Below, piece after piece: positions 12,250-25,304 of a DNA stretch of 64,000 nt. The stretch comes from Agroathelia rolfsii (taxonomy: Eukaryota; Basidiomycota; Agaricomycetes; Amylocorticiales; Amylocorticiaceae), in NCBI GenBank assembly GCA_018343915.1, contig JABRWF010000005.1, forward strand, positions 283,001-347,000, written 5' to 3'. Position numbers and translations under genes: made by a program. Numbering within the stretch: position 1 is the stretch's first letter; each line of letters begins with the position of its first letter. The notes below the pieces were generated by a model. That model ran no database searches, was not told the DNA's origin, and worked only from the letters and a program-made list of their open reading frames with translations.

Positions 12250-15200
12250 ACTTTTTTTTGTTAAAATGTTAAATCGATCAATATGCCCGGATTCTCTTTT
12301 TGGTGGCTTGGACTCAAACGCAAACTCTCAGGCTAGGTCTGTGGTTAGTCCTCTCCCACTGAAATATATAATATCGTACTCTTTCTGGGCTCTACTACTC
12401 CGTTGCGACTTGAGCTGGCTGGCTTGGCTGACCACATTCCTACTTATAAGAACAACTGGTTATTGACAATGGAATATTGATAACCAGCCAACTTTGAATC
12501 GTTGGCGCTGAGCCCATAGAATGTGATATTATATTAGGAACTGGCGCATTTATGTAATCTAATCCATTTATACTACAAAAATATTTAATTCCCCTGTTTG
12601 TCTATTCCTGGACAGCACCGTACATTCTGAATGTTATTGAATAAAGATAGAGATGGAAAGCTTAGATTTGACATCGAGCAACCCAAAGGCCATCTCTCAT
12701 GATTGCTCGTCCGTTCAAGTTCATCAAAGTCTCTCAAAACACCCTGTATCCCGGGCGCTGTCCCTAACAAAAATAGGCAGGCTAAATATGGAAATAGCTA
12801 CCCACATACGTAAAATGCTCTAGTAGAAGACTAACATACGAGAAGCAAGTGTTCCACAATGCGAGCAGCATCGCCTGCCAGAGCTTATTGGTGAGCAATT
12901 CAAGATGAATTATAGATTTACAGGGCGCGACAGTTTTACCGTCGTTGATGGTACTATAATTACTTTACTATACATAAGTGAATGCAACTACCATTATGAA
13001 AATACGATAGAATATTTTGATGAACCTCGCATCGCAAAAAACCAACCTGTTACCCCAGTAAAAAAACGTGTATATTTTGTGAGTAGATCACCAGCAACCG
13101 GATAGGTCTATGGCGTGAACCTTGGTGGGGGTTTCAATCCCTTTTCTCAGCAACCGTGATGCAGAGAATTTTCGAGCAATAGCGCGTGTCTAATATATGG
13201 ATACGATTAGCTTAACAGATCCCATTTAGATTAAGATAGAATGGATTGATACGCACAGAGAAACGTAGTAATCCTGGTTTTGAGCTGGATTTATGACGTA
13301 CAGGGTCTGACGGGTGACAAAAATGGCTGAGGGTACCAAAGCGACGCTGATGACTAGGTGCATATACGTGTGTATCTTCCTCCTAAAGATAATGAATAAA
13401 GAGTCAAAACAATATGTCTATGCAATAACTACTGGAGCTGCTCACCACGTAAAATGTTACTCTAGGCATTGGTACGAATATATCATTATCATCATCACGA
13501 TAGTCAATGGTATGCTACAGTGATGCAATATTGCTTAGAAAATTATTCAGATAGCTGAATGCAATAGGCTGACCATCAGTTCATTCTCCTCTTCACCAAA
13601 GTGCGTAATGGGAGCCGCATGATGCTTAGATTCTGGTGGTGGAAGAAAAGCACAAGAGACAACGAGCGTAAAAGACGGATATGGATATTGGCCAACAGTA
13701 GCAAATGAGCGCATATGAGGATCTGAGTAACGCAGACCATGAGACATTTGGGACGGAAAAGAGCGTGAGGCGTGCATGAGGCACAGTGGGAACAAAAGAG
13801 ATCGCGTCATCAGCTTGTCACATCCTTGTATTTATGTAGGGCTCCAAACGGATGAAAGTCGGTGAACTAAGGCGTCCGAACGAAGAGTTGCGAATACTCG
13901 CAGAATCCCCAACACCGGAGGAGATAAGCGCCTATTTTGTGGATAGTCAACCTAGTACATGTGTTGTTAATCCTTCCCTAGAATTTCCACCATATGCTAG
14001 CGTGTGTATTGTGGGGCCGTCAACAATGATACACTCGTTTAGCCTCATTACCTATTTCAAGACCACTTCGTCGAGGTTTCCTTAAGCGTCATGTGCGTAT
14101 CACACCCATGTGTTAGAGCCAGGTTGACATTCTTCGGCATCTTCATTAGAAAGCGTCCGAGTAAAAAAAAAGTTGTTGTTTCAGAACAGAGTCCGCCACG
14201 TGGCGGTGCCAGCAATTGTACTTTGCCAGTCTTCTGGGTGTCCAATTAGTCCGCCACATAGGCTTCGCATGATACATGTTAACGAATAAATAACAGCTTT
14301 GAAGATGAGGCACCTGTGACTTATTTAGATTTAGATGTAGGGCGCTAGTAGTTCCAGCTTACAGTGTTCGAGCCTATGCTAGTTGTTTGAGCTCACTAAA
14401 GGCACGAAGCCGCCGGTTGGTTTATCAGCACCCCTGCCGACAGCAACCAGGCGCCGTGATGCGGGGCCTACTAAATGTCGGTGTCGGTGTCAGAAGCAGT
14501 GCAGTCTCTAACGAAGCTGATACCGCCGTGTAGGAATGGCGCTAAAGCAGACCACTATATTCCTGTGTAAAGTGTGCAGCGCAAGCAATTGACTCGGACC
14601 GTGACAGTGCCTATCAGATTTAATTGAGCCTGCACTGGCGTCAGACGCCGCCAGGAGAAAGGAATCCAGTGATATCCTTATTGGAGGCTTTGACCTTTCC
14701 AAGATCGGTTGTCAACCTGCATAAATATAAGAGCCTGAAACCATCGGAATATTAAAACTCGAAAATTCTGGGGGGAAAATTCTGGCTTCGTAACGCTGTA
14801 TAGTCATTGGCAGACCGTTGGAATACTTGATGGCAAGTGCTACCGCGCCTCCAGAAGCAGGGCGATCCACAGATGGTGTGACAACCAAGCTTTACGGGCA
14901 TCGATTGTTTGCAGGTAGACAAATAAAAGACGTCAGTGCATACAACCAATTTCCAAGTTGACTGGTCATTGATCATTAATTTGAACGAGTGATCCTATAG
15001 TGGCTATGCCAAAGCAGTAGAGGCATATATGTTCTCTGGTGATGGAAATTGTTCAACCTTCACTAATTTCACTCTGATGCTGGATATACCATTGGCCGAA
15101 ATAGGCCGAATAGGTAAGAGGTCGGAACGCCACCGCAATGGTCAGGCTGGGGGAATGCACATGCCATGCCTTCAATCACGATCCACACCCTCTTGTTTGA

Positions 15201-16125
15201 CAGATCAGCATTACGGAAACTTTGTTTCTAGACTACTCCTACTCTGGTCTAATGTCAATGCTTTAGTATGAGATGTGCCTTCAGCAATTTTCGGAGCTTT
15301 AAGCTGATAACAACAAACAATACGATGATACTGTGCATATATGCATTATGACCTCATGGTTAATACGAATATGTCTTTCATAGAGAGCCCAGTGCGCGTC
15401 ATCGTGCCATCATGCCACTGCAAGGGCTTGCTGAAGACGTTAATGATCAAGATAATGAAAGCACTGTGTATTGTCATTGCCGATAGCTTGGGTTCAACGG
15501 CTTCGGCCGATCGCATCCCTCAAGCGGCCTCGAGTTATTCCGTCGTTACTGGCAAGTCCATGTGTGCATGAAGCTTAGAACGAAGCGACAATGAAGCCAA
15601 GCCAGTTCTTTTTTGAAATCCAAGGCCAACCTAATATTAAGCGACATGCCTGAGAAAGGATACATGAAATTTACCCTCGCTTGCGCTCGTTTACTGGGTC
15701 TCGGAGACGAGGCTGAATTTGCCCTTACGGGTAAAGAACAAGGGCACCTGAGGTTGCAGCGTCCGAGCATACTTACCGGCCTCTCGTACACATACCAAGC
15801 ATGGCACAGTGCAGCACATAACACTTAGCGTTGAAGTTCTCGACCTCCACTAAATTTCCCGGGGAATGGTGATCAACACACGCTCACAGCTCCTTTTTAG
15901 GGTTGTCATATCAAAGAGGGTGACTCTCCTGATCAGGTCCAACCCTCATCGAGCCACCAGTGAGAACACATGCTGATGGAAGGTAGAGAAAAAGGCCAAT
16001 GACGTGAATGGAATGGAATTCAGATTCTAAAAAAAACAAGGGTTCCCTATCACCACTATCATTACATGTACCATTCATTGTAGCTTCATATTCAACCCTC
16101 TTTTGCCCTTGTTCTTCCCTTTCGT
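12250..16125. other. Gene-poor stretch of about 3.9 kb
   Basis: Only short unsupported ORFs occur, for example 13810-13547 (-) and 13852-14085 (+). None has a recognisable motif or consistent splice partners, and no terminal repeats or transposase motifs were seen by eye. Confidence 0.45.
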
Positions 16126-18558
16126 TTATAGGTTCTTGACGAGGGCCTGAAGAACACCGAAGTTGGGTGTGCCCAGACCAGTAACCTAAAGAGGATTTAT
16201 GAGATCAGTCGACCAAATCTAAGTGATACTGGTGCATGGACAAAGTAATACTCACGGGATCCCATCCAACGCCGGCAGAGAAACCACTGTAGGGTTAAAT
16301 GATTCGTTAGTCTCGTCATGAGGGTTAGATATGCGAGAGGGAATGGGTTTGTGTACGTACTCGGTATTGCAACCTGGGTTGTCACCAGAGGTGATGTCGT
16401 TGAGACCAGAGCTAGCGTTTGTGTACAAGAACTGGTGAGTAGGAAAAAAAAAACATAATCCAAATGTGTCAGTTTATTCTGATGTGAGAAAAAAAAGGCG
16501 AACAAAAATAAATACTGACGGGATTGAGGAAACCAAGAGGAGACTTTCCAAGAGAAAGACGGTAGTCATTAAGAAGGGAAACGATGGCGGCGAATGTCTG
16601 GGAATAGTGAGTCCGTAAATGTTGTCCGCATAGAATTCTGAGGTCGTAGTTACCGGAGAACTGCAACTAGTTCCATCGACACCTTCCACGTATCCGTCTA
16701 CGACGACCTGGAAGTTCTCTCCTTGTGCAGAAACATCAGGGTAGGCACGGCTAGAGCGGCTTTTGAATATAACGATTGTAAGTACTCTGTCGATGTTACA
16801 CAAAAAGGCTAGTAACATACTTGTAGAGACCGGCATATTTCTTTGTGCCAAAGGATGTAAGCCAAGAGCTGACAGTTGAGTCCTGGTATGACGGGCGAGG
16901 GAAATAGTTTGAAAATCCACCGGCACTGAAGGATGCGGCCACTTCAGGTGAAACGGAGGTTGTTGCACCGACGCTAGTAACATAAGGGCCTGCGTGATCT
17001 GTGAGGAAGATTCAAGGATGCATATAGTAGCACGAGAACGTACAGGAAGCAGGGAAATTGGGCTGGAAGGCAACGGCATTTGTACCGTTGTTGCTCTCGC
17101 AGTTTCCGTTTCCAACACCATCATCACCGGAAGAGAACAAGACAGAGCTGCCACGGGCGCCAAGCTGGGCAAACAAGTTGCAGACGTTGACAGCGTAATC
17201 ATATGGCACGGTTTGTTCATCATCGCCATAGGACGTGCTGAACGTTTGAGGGACCGTAGTAGCGTTGAGAATGTAGTCGAGCCTGTCGATAGCTATTAGA
17301 CGATGAAAGCATAATAAAACAAAAGACTCAGCTACCGACCAGTTGAGGTAAGGCTCATTGGTGTCAGAGGTAGTAGCCGAATCAGGATTATAAGGAGGTG
17401 AGCCTCCTACACTGTAGTAGATGAACGGAGTAGGGTAAGAAATTGAACCACCATATTGGACCTAAAGCTGACCGTGAGCAAACAGAGAATTTATATGAAT
17501 ATGAAAGGCGCTTACATCGAGGTTAGCTTCGACACCAGGATCACTTTGGTCATTGAGACCACCATTAACTTCAACCACGGTGAAGGAAGAGCCCTCAGCT
17601 GCCGTGAGGTACTTCTTATAGAAAGTCTAAAGCAGTATATAAGATTTTGATAATCTCGTGATTTGTGCCAAGAATCAATCACCTGAAGGTCAGCGTCGTT
17701 GGCATATTCCTCGAGATAACCGACAATGCCGAGGATGTTCTTCGAGGTCTCCGTGGGCGTGTACGAAGTCGTATTATAGAGTGCCTTCAAACAAGCAGGC
17801 GTGATGGTTTCCTTGCAACTCGAAGGGACAGCGAGTATGCTCAGCAGCTCCGATGTGTCTCTCTCAGCCTCGGATTGGAGGACCTGGTTGTTAGTGCTAA
17901 GACGGCTTGTAGCACGCATGCTCTTGATGGTGCCAAAGTACGTGGTGGGCGACACGAGATCGACATGGCCGTGAAGGGCACTAGGGACGTTGTACGACAG
18001 CGTACGGACAACATAATCGTCCGATTCGGGGTGATAGTAAACGTTGTAGCTCGTGCCCAACATCTCTTCCGCCTGGCCAACGGTGACACGAAGGGTGACG
18101 GAATCGCCCGAGGACGACTTGGTCAGGGAGTTGATATCGATACCGTGATGGGATAGCCATTGCTCGACGAGGTCCACGGTATCAGGGTGGGGTGCAACGA
18201 GAGCATCAACTTCCTCTTCCGAGAGATGGTTACCATAGCTTTTTAGACAAACAAGGAATACAAATTTCCATTCAGTCTGAATTAGGCCAGGGGAGGAAGA
18301 TGCCACAAAGACAATTCACCTCTCGTGCATAGGGTCGCTCACACGGTACAGTGCCTCGATCAGACCATCAATGTTGCTCTGCTTGAGTGCGATTCGCATG
18401 TTGAAGGAGTGGTCTTTCGGTGCAGGGCTGTGGAACTCCCATCCCTTGGGGACTTGCACCCAGGTATGTTTCTCGACAAAGTCATCCCAGCGCTTGACGA
18501 GCGGCTTGGCTAAGCAGGCCTGCGCGAGACCGAGCACGATGAGCGACGACCAGACCAT
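16126..18558 (-). CDS. Sedolisin (S53) secreted serine protease, tripeptidyl-peptidase-like
   Basis: Secreted acid protease made as a pro-enzyme. The start at 18558 gives a signal peptide (MVWSSLIVLGLAQACLA) then a pro-domain (GWEFHSPAPKDHSFNMRIAL, ESYGNHLSEEEVDALVAPH). The catalytic domain carries the Glu/Asp helix in PGVEANLDVQYGGS, the oxyanion Asp in LFSSGDDGVGNG, and the nucleophile Ser in EGVDGTSCSSPTFAAIV, a variant of SGTSASTP. The C-terminus has the calcium-site pattern NDITSGDNPGC, then AGVGWDPVTGLGTPNF, and stops at TAA 16128-16126. There are many short introns, and the acceptor before CPYVTSVGAT had to be chosen between two close AGs. A TATATA at 18640-18645 lies about 80 bp upstream of the start. 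Confidence 0.95.
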
Positions 18559-18639
18559 AGCAAGCGAGTGTCAATGGGGCGGGCGTCGGAGGTGGGCGAA
18601 GGTGGGGGAGGACCGAGATGGTACAATGGTCAGGTGCTC

Positions 18640-18645
18640 TATATA
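18640..18645 (-). promoter_or_regulatory. TATA box of the sedolisin gene
   Basis: TATATA inside CTCTATATAGGAG, 82 bp upstream of the ATG; its position and context fit a core promoter. Confidence 0.5.
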
Positions 18646-19474
18646 GGAGTACAATTATGAAAAAGAGGCTTCTTCCCGAGCGGCACTGCCGTCGAAGCCA
18701 ACCCAGTGAATCGACACATGGTGCTTCGACGGAGACAGAGACGACGGCGGTTCAGACTGGCTAAGACTCGGGCAGATAGCGTGCCATACTGATGATGGCT
18801 TGAACTTGGCGATTAGTGGTTGGAAACCGTCAACCGACGCAATCATATGGACATGCAGCAGATGGTGCGCACATCACAGGCGCAGCAGGATGTAAGATAA
18901 TCAGCAGACCAATTCATAAGGAGCAGATGGGTGCATGGACATAGTAAGAGAAGCAGACTAGTTGCGCATTGCTTCTCCAGATGAGACCCGCGTGGTTGCT
19001 CCTCAACCTGCGGCCCGGCCTCGGTAAACTTGGATACACGGGCAGAGCACATTGGTTTTCCTGAAGATACAATGTCCAAGCTTCATGTCATTATTCCTCT
19101 TGACCAAATCGATCTAACATTGTTATTTACTTCTACTGCACATCTAATAGGAGTATAAAGGCTACTAACATAAATATCCGGAGGTTTGTCCAGCCTTTCC
19201 CCTATCACCTGTCTGCGAAGCATGCGCGGCCCGCTACGCATGGCGCGAGCTGGCAACTGTTTGTGCTATCAAAGTCAGGCAATGATCAGCAACCAGAACA
19301 GGCCCAGGGTCTCGACGACAGCGGCGGTACCGTCGACGGGCGCAATAAATAGTAGATAGCAAAGTGTTCATCAATATGTGCATGCAGATAAAGAAAGACG
19401 TTCGCTGGCACATGCGTGCACTCGTAGGTGTGGTAGTAAGTAGTAACTTGGCATTAGATGAGACTGTATCCATT
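18646..19474. other. Intergenic, no gene seen
   Basis: This stretch lies between the sedolisin promoter and the 3' end of the next minus-strand gene. The short ORFs present have no family signal. Confidence 0.45.
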
Positions 19475-21328
19475 TCATCGACCATGGAATCGATCAAAGA
19501 AGCCAGTCATCCTGTTCCCACCGGACGGTCGTTGTGCTCCGCTTGAGGGAGGAAGAGGAGGAGACGGCATTGGCATCCCTAACGTATATGCTGCGGAGGG
19601 GCCTCCGTAAGGCGATGATGATAGTCCCTCGTTCGTTAGTGGCCGCCGGGGATTCCGATTTCCCACATGGCTGTTATTATTGCTCTCACGAAAATGGGCC
19701 GGTGTTGGCATCGCTTGGTTTTGGGGCGGACGGGATGATCTGGGCGGAGGCGGCGGTGCGGCATAAATCAGAGGGTTATTCAATTGCGCAGGAGACGGTG
19801 ACGGCTGATGAGGGTGAACTTCGTGCGGTTTAACGCGTGCTGGAGACATGGGTTTTGAAGGTTTTGAGGAAGAAGCCGCTGGGAAAAAGGTTAGACCGAA
19901 ATGCGTTAAACGTTCAAAAAAAGTTTACCTAGGCGGTCATCCTCTCTAGTATTTTTACTTGGCTTGGCTTCCTTTTCTTTCTTCTTGGGCGGTGAAGAGG
20001 ACCTGGTAGGCGCCTTTTTTGGCTGTAGCTCGGGCATAGGAATCTTACTCAAGTGCACAGCGAGACTTGTTGGCGGTTTATAATCATTGGCTTGCGCCTT
20101 TGACTTGTCTGTCGCTTTATTCTTAGCCTTGTCCTTGGAATCGTCATCCAAATTGATTATCCGAGGCCCCTTCCCCTTTTGTGTTGAAGAAAGACCAGTC
20201 GCCGTTAATTCATGAACGACATATTGATACAAGTCTTCGTCTTGATCTAGCCCCGACTTGTGTCGAATTCGTTTCGTTTCCTCAATGACTTGCAGCACTT
20301 TTGATACGAATTGCGCGTCTGCTGAGCGAACTGTGATAAATAACATGGCATCCTCCTGTCCGATTTAGATGAGCCATTGTTTGACCCGTTATTATTTGTT
20401 TACAGACCTCCAGCAGTCCAGCACAATGCTTGCCGTACTCTTCGATGGTACCCTCATCATCAACGGTCACTTCATTTATTTCTCCAACCATCGCTTGTTT
20501 TTCTACGATCCTATCAATTCCTGTTTTTGCAGGTGGTTTGGGCGGAAGTTCTGGTGCTTGGTCTGATGATGCAATCGTTTCAGCCAGTCCAGAAGGTTGC
20601 CGCGAAGGTCCAGGGCTGGATGAAGGCTTGCGATTCGTATCGTCTGTGTCAGAAAACGAAAGAAGAGCGGTGAGAATGACGATCTCTAGTCCTCTCCGGT
20701 CATCAATTTCAAATCTTCCAATCTGTTGATAAGTAGATGCGGGGTGTGATGACGAATATTGGTACCTACCGCCTTAAGTTATAATCTAATATTTGAATAG
20801 ATGTTGTCTTGATCTTGCCCTGGGGTTCCTTTGTAACGGCCACTAGCACCGGTGGGTCTGGTTTACGAAGCATGTAGCATTCCTCGCGTTTCCACTCGAA
20901 CTCGTGCCTATCGATTAAGTGATGATTGGTGAATGAATGGGATAGATTATTTCGACCACAGGTATTGACATACTCTTCCCACTTGAAACTCCATTTGAAC
21001 GCTAGTCTGCCGGTGTATTTAAGCTCGATGGCGACAGTAGGATTGTGCAATTCGATCGTCCTATGTTTGCTGGAGACACTGGGTGCAGTTACCGTCGATA
21101 GCAGTGATTCCGATAAGGGGTCTACGTCCCGAACGAAATGATATGAGAAAGAAGGAACACTAACGGGGCCTGAGACATACCGTAGACCTCAATCTTGTAC
21201 TCGGTTGCTTCCACAGCACGCTGCTTCCGGTAATGGAGGATGCCCTTGGGGTCGACGAGGTCAATGACCTCTGGATTCTCCTCGTGAGGTTTGACGACGA
21301 GTGTAAACAAGTTCTGATCTAAGCTCAT
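19475..21328 (-). CDS. Multi-exon proline-rich protein, unrecognised
   Basis: Start at 21328 (MSLDQNLFTLVVKPHEENPE). The N-terminal part, with LVDPKGILHYRKQR, TIELHNPTVAIELKYTGRLA, FEWKREECYML and KTTSIQILDYNLRR, alternates strands like a beta-sandwich and loosely recalls tubby/LURP-one folds; that is a guess. A linker rich in Ser/Pro and then EVTVDDEGTIEEYGKHCAGL follows. Next comes a helical, charged segment (SADAQFVSKVLQVIEETKRI) and a Lys-rich disordered region. The last exon is Pro-rich (AAPPPPPRSSRPP) and ends RMTGFFDRFHGR with TGA at 19475. The exon chain is in frame by eye, but some junctions are approximate. No signal peptide or membrane segment. Confidence 0.6.
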
Positions 21329-21590
21329 GGTAACTTGTGATATAACTGGTTTCTGTCGAAGTTTGATACAACAGTGGGCGAGAGAAGCAAGCCGTGAAAT
21401 TATAGCTGGGGTATTGTAATGGCAGTGCAAGGGACAGCCAAGCCGCATCTGCCTGCGCAGTCTGCGGTTTCGTTTCCTTGTTTACCAACAATTGACATAC
21501 CCCATCCTAACCGAAAGGATCAGCGCAGCAGTGGGACTGGGCTGTATAACGATCAGAGGATGAACCGCGAAAAAATATTGGTGTGAACAA

Positions 21591-21679
21591 ATCCCAAGCG
21601 GGCATTCGAACCCACGTGCTCATCGACTTGATATTGTATTATCGCAATAGCTGTTCGGCTAAGTAGCCATAGGCAAATC
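21591..21679 (-). other. tRNA-like sequence, probably a relic
   Basis: The minus strand contains a T-arm-like hairpin (GTGGG, TTCGAAT loop, CCCGC) with a B-box-like GGTTCGAA, preceded by TCGATGAGCAC. I cannot pair a 7-bp acceptor stem or assign an anticodon with confidence. It lies in the gap between the proline-rich protein and Bud6 genes, where tRNA genes often sit. Confidence 0.25.
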
Positions 21680-21846
21680 TTATTTTAAGTATAACTACAA
21701 TGTAAATTCAAATAATTGACTAACCCAGGGGCATAGCGTTAGCGTTCGTTCATTCATCTCAGGCCAATCCTCAACTACTCTTACGCAAACGGCCTCCATC
21801 GACCATCGTCTCTGCTTCGGATTTTATCCCCAGGACTCCCCCTCCC

Positions 21847-24800
21847 ATGTCAAATATAGATCCAACACGCTCAACGACCCCCACACAACCCACTCGTCGT
21901 GATACTCGCACATCATCTATCTCCAGCTCGAGCAGAGGTACTGAGCGCACGAATAGCAGTCGTTCTACTACCGCCCATGTACGTCGCTCGCTCAGCATCA
22001 GCATTTAAATCAAACATGAAATCGACCATTAACTGAAAGGGCGGTTTCCTTTCTAGCCCGCAGTGGAATCTGCAGTGACGCGTCTCCTGGTGTCTATCAA
22101 AGCATTGCTGGAATGCCTTTCGAACTGGAGCACATACAAGGCAACTGAGGAGGAGGTCAGCGATGTATATGTTCGCCTAGGAAACCAATTCAACTCGGCT
22201 GTCTCTGCCTTTGCCTCGTTCAATATTGACATGTCGTAAGTAGTCGTAATTCCTTTTGTTTCGGTCATTTCTGCAATGGGCGATTGCAAGACTGGGTCTG
22301 TTATCACCCCTTATACACAAGCAAAGACGCAATCAATAGACTGGCTAGTAGCTAGTCTTCAGCCTTGAGTGTGGATTTTTATCATTTGATAAATCCTATT
22401 TTTGATAGTCATAAAGGCTACAGTCGCTTTTGTCGATAAACTTCTTTATTCATAACAATCTTGTACCTTTTATAGAGAACTCATGTCTGTGCCGGATGAG
22501 TTACGCGACGTACTAGAACGATGCCTGGCCGAGGATGCTTCACCGGAAATCCTAGAGGTTTACCTTCCTACTGTTAGACAGATAATCACAAATCTACTTC
22601 AAGGCCTACGAGGAAAACAATCACAATACCGCAGAATCGTGTCCGAACATAGATCAGACCAACCAGGCCACGAGCGAACAGGCAGTCGCTCTTCTCGCTC
22701 TTCTCGTAGAGACGGCTCCGGTCCTGGTTCTCTGCATCGGTCTCAACTCAGCCAATCTCAACCCGCCTTCAATGACCGGGATAGCGTGTCTTCACGAAGA
22801 ACATCAGGTTCAAGACGGAATAATTCTGGATCTTCTGTCTCTTCTCCTCCGCAGCTGGCGCCCTATCCCGAGGAATCTTTTATCGGTGGATTTGTCGCGC
22901 CAACCCCAGAGCAACCTGCAGATCGTGCATCCGTCTCTTCCAGGCCACCACCACCCCGTTCGGACTCGTTTGGAGCTTCCATGACATTGCCAGAAGCACG
23001 CACTCTCCCCATCGTTGAGCAGGAAGACGAAAGAGAACCGGCATCCCCTCTCCAAGCTCTACCACAGACGGCTACGCAAGCCCCTCCTGACATGAAACGT
23101 TATTCCCTCGTGGATCCGCCTGTACCTCCTGCTGTCGTCGTCGAAGCTGCACCGTCCCCACCGCCTCCGGAAGAGCCGGGACCACAAGGACTGAACGGCA
23201 CGCCATACACCCCACAGACCGATACACCCTCCGAACAGAGGATGCCGCCACCACCACCACCACCGCCGCCTGTCTCCATGGCCAAATCGCTGGCCGCCCT
23301 AGGACACGGAGACAGTCTCGAGAGGCGCGCATCAAAACGATTCTCAACATACAATATCTCTAAAATCACTGGTGGTACTGCCAGCAAGGAGCGATCCGCA
23401 CGGGACCTGCACCGTCGACGCTCGCAACTCGTGAATGGCTCTGCGCCGACGCAGGGCGATTTGGACGTGCTCACAGAAGGGGAAGGAGAAGGCCCCAGTA
23501 CGATGAGCGAAAAGCGGGACGCCTCGGCGTCTGGCGCTGCACGCAGGGGCGGTGGCGCCTCTAATCTATCAATCCAGCCGTCAATCCCGGAGGAAGAGGA
23601 GGTACCGCCTTTGCCACCACTACCGCCGTCTGCGAGAGCAAGCCCGGTGCCACCCACAGCGCCGCCAACAGCGGCGGCGGCCGAAGCCCCGGAAACGGAA
23701 CCTGCACCAAGTGGGGCGGATTCACCGACACCGACGTCTTTTCAGGTCTTCTTGCAGGTTGGGCGCGAAGTCAAAAAGGCTACGATTGAGCCAGGCCTGT
23801 CACTTTCTTCGTTGCGCATGCTCTTCGTGGATAAATTTGCGTATAATCCTGGCAAGGAGAATTTCCCTGCAATTTACATTCGGGACCCGAGTAGCGGTGT
23901 GCAGTATGAACTCGAGGATATGGATGAGGTCAAAGAAAAGTGTTTGTTATCTCTTAACATTGAACGTATGTCGTCGGCGGTGTCATGTTTTGTACTTTTT
24001 CCCCCACTAACATTGTTTATGGTTTTGCAGCCCTCGATCAGATCAAGCAACATATTGATCTGCAAATATCAAGCTTATCGCAAGACATCAAGGAGCTACG
24101 CGCGTCAGTAGCATCAAGTCGACATCAATCTCAACTGCCCACTATCGTCGCGCACGCGATGGACGAGACCATCGCCCCACGGCCAAGCGACAGACAGCTA
24201 CAGAACGTCGCCCGACGGCTCTCGCGACTTGTAAGCGATCAGCGCACGCCTTCCCCACCACTGCTCCAGGCAGCAGTACTCCAACCGGAGTACACCGGCA
24301 CGACGATCACGTCCCAGATCACGGGTGGATCCGTCATGACGGAGTACACCTCGCGGATTGTGTCCGACCTGCGTACGCAGTTTGACGAGGTCCAGAACCT
24401 GCGCCGGGACCTCGGGGTGATGCGGCAGCTCTATACGGACTTTACGAAGCAGACAAAGGACTCACTCGGCGCGCTGCGCGACCAGACGGCGAAGGTGCGA
24501 CAGCTGGCGAGTACGAGCGTCGGTGGCGCGCGCGCATACATCGATACGGGCAAGACGAAGCTTGATGAGCGATCGCAGAACGTGCTAACGCGCATCGAGG
24601 AGCTGCAGGACAACGTGGAGAATGTGCGGGACGATGTCGTGAAGCGGCATGTGACGCCGAAGCCGCAGGTGCTGCGCACCATCCAGACGGATATCGGGAC
24701 GGCCGCGGCGGAGCTCGAGAGCCTGAAGAACCATATGGAGACGATCAAGCCGATGTGGAAGAAGACGTGGGCGGAGGAGCTGCAGAATATCGTGGAGGAG

Positions 24801-25304
24801 CAGCAGTTCTTGCAGCATCAGGAGGAGTTTTTGAGCGATCTGCTCGAGGATCACAAAGAGGTCGTGAAGGTGTTCAAGCCCATTGAGGAGTTTATCCGTG
24901 TCCGCAGTACGGGCTCGGGCTCGAGTCGCTCACGCAGGCAGTTTAGGCCACCGCCTGCTGAGGAAGGGCATGATGGCTTGAACTCGGTCATGATGGAGAT
25001 TCGCGGTGCTGCGATCGATCCTGAGCGGCGCATGAAAGCCATTGCGGCTAACCAGCGGAACCGGGAACGGGACCTTGCCAACAAGGGAGACGAATTTGAG
25101 CGTGAGCTGAAAGGGTTCGTCGATAGCAAGAAGCTGAAGAAGACGGGTGGGGCGGAGGAGGCGGAGAGGGTGAGACAGGTGAGAAACGACATGACGCTGA
25201 AGGCCATGTTTAACAGCAGCGGCGGTGTCCCTGGCAGTCCTGGCACGTTTAGTGGTCAGTCATCTCCTGCACTTGAGCAGGGGAATCTTTTGGGTGGGCA
25301 GTAG
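21847..25304 (+). CDS. BUD6: Bud6/Aip3 actin-interacting polarity factor
   Basis: Bud6 works with formins at polarity sites to nucleate actin cables. Four exons: 21847-21978, about 22057-22237, about 22475-23968 and about 24031-25304, the second intron being long (about 240 bp). The N-terminal region (AVTRLLVSIKALLECLSNW, EEEVSDVYVRLGNQFNSAV) matches the conserved AIP3 N-terminus. A disordered middle contains two proline runs, one of eight Pro near 23250. The C-terminal AIP3 region starts FQVFLQVGREVKKATIEPG, with YIRDPSSGVQYELEDMDEV, then long coiled coils (HIDLQISSLSQDIKELRASV to VEEQQFLQHQEEFL). The 3' half is GC-rich with strong codon bias. Confidence 0.93.

Noticed and set aside
17665..18156. 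163-codon open frame on the plus strand
   Set aside because: Antisense to the sedolisin pro-domain and catalytic exons.
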